From Vampirovibrionales bacterium (lineage in GTDB: Bacteria > Cyanobacteriota > Vampirovibrionia > Vampirovibrionales > JAJTHC01): a stretch of DNA of 5,429 bases. The stretch spans positions 1 through 5,429 of the forward strand of contig JAJTHC010000013.1 of the NCBI GenBank assembly GCA_021299615.1, read 5' to 3'. The position numbers and the translations under genes are program-made. Positions within the stretch are counted from its first letter, which is position 1; each line of letters opens with the position of its first letter. Under the pieces are notes generated by a model. That model worked only from the letters and a program-made list of their open reading frames with translations, was not told where the DNA came from and did not search any database. Below, piece by piece: positions 5,021 through 5,429 of the stretch.

Positions 5021-5429
5021 AGACGGTTTTATGTGTCGATACGTCTCATTTTGCCTTGCATTTCGCCTTGTTTGAAGCTGAAACGCAAGCCCTTGTGTTT
5101 CGTTATGAAGCCCCTGTTTCCCAACAATGGACGCATTCAGCTTTGCTGGTGCCGTTATTACAAGACGCTCTCGCTCAATCACAAACGTCGTTGGATGATC
5201 TAAGCCGTGCCTATCTCAACGTCGGACCAGGAAGCTTCACAGGTTTACGAGCGTCTTTAAGTATGCTGCGGTGTTTGGGGCAGTTTTTGCCGACCCTTGA
5301 GCTTTATGCCGTCAATGGTTTTCAATGGCAGGTGGCGTTGCTGGAACTGAATGAAGGCACGGATTTTCACAAAATTAGTGTGGGCTTGGATGCCCGCCGT
5401 GTTCAGCAGTACAACGGCGTGTTTCATCG
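5017..5429 (+). CDS. tsaB: tRNA t6A biosynthesis protein TsaB (cut by window edge)
   Basis: TsaB is the ASKHA-fold partner of the catalytic TsaD subunit in t6A synthesis and lacks its own catalytic centre. The visible 137 residues contain the N-terminal VDTS (7-10), a conserved H40-S41 in WTHSALLVPLL, the family hallmark GPGSFTGLRASL (70-81), and LDARRVQQYNGVF near the right edge, equivalent to the DAR...Y motif of known TsaB proteins. AAGGAG (5003-5008) inside the end of tsaE gives an 8-base spacing to the ATG, confirming the start. The C-terminal half lies outside the window, so I cannot say whether it is fused to, or followed by, rimI as in some genomes. Confidence 0.94.
   Translation, partial: MKTVLCVDTSHFALHFALFEAETQALVFRYEAPVSQQWTHSALLVPLLQDALAQSQTSLDDLSRAYLNVGPGSFTGLRASLSMLRCLGQFLPTLELYAVNGFQWQVALLELNEGTDFHKISVGLDARRVQQYNGVFH

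Noticed and set aside
1..5429. CRISPR array or tRNA gene
   Set aside because: No regularly spaced short repeats occur; the repeats are too far apart and of mixed orientation. No segment shows a T-loop GTTCRANNC together with an acceptor stem.

Overview
The window looks like a chromosomal segment from a bacterium of the cyanobacterial lineage, probably a non-photosynthetic member (Vampirovibrionia/Melainabacteria type). Three things point there, all judged from memory of family sequences. The elongation factor P has the FLHVKPGKGAAF style of N-terminal domain. The neighbouring gene belongs to the 'saccharopine dehydrogenase-like' family of cyanobacteria that includes the biotin enzyme BioU. 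The RNase P RNA carries a GTGCGGGTAACCGTGAGG block and a CCGCTAGAGG block as in cyanobacterial type A RNAs. No photosynthesis gene is present, so the placement is tentative.

Layout. Bases 1-563 (minus strand) hold the start of an unrecognised protein that runs off the left edge and resembles a phage/alphaproteobacterial hypothetical family. Bases 564-1168 contain no protein gene I trust. They hold a strong sigma70-like promoter followed about 75 bases later by a hairpin terminator (a possible small RNA) and the first copy of a mosaic repeat. Bases 1169-1507 encode an unknown 112-residue protein with its own ribosome binding site and a likely terminator. Bases 1508-1981 are repeat-rich: two REP-like palindromes, a second copy of the mosaic repeat, and a 150-bp element with 30-bp terminal inverted repeats flanked by TA, the signature of a miniature IS630/mariner-type element. 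An unknown 84-residue ORF follows at 1982-2236 and ends where the promoter of rnpB (2266-2637) begins. A third, divergent copy of the hairpin repeat sits between the convergent rnpB and bioU genes.

The right half is conserved housekeeping DNA. efp and bioU form a two-gene minus-strand operon (15-bp gap). Divergently across a 121-bp region lies tsaE-tsaB on the plus strand, overlapping by ATGA, with tsaB cut by the right edge. EF-P rescues ribosomes stalled on polyproline; TsaE and TsaB belong to the complex making t6A37 in tRNA; RNase P matures tRNA 5' ends. The right part is therefore dominated by translation and tRNA functions, with a biotin gene inserted next to efp.

The contrast is sharp: intergenic space in the left half is dominated by mobile or repeated modules and orphan genes, while the right half is compact. 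The most interesting signals are the possible small RNA, the repeat family whose hairpin loop appears inverted in one copy, and the unknown gene bracketed by directly repeated sequence.
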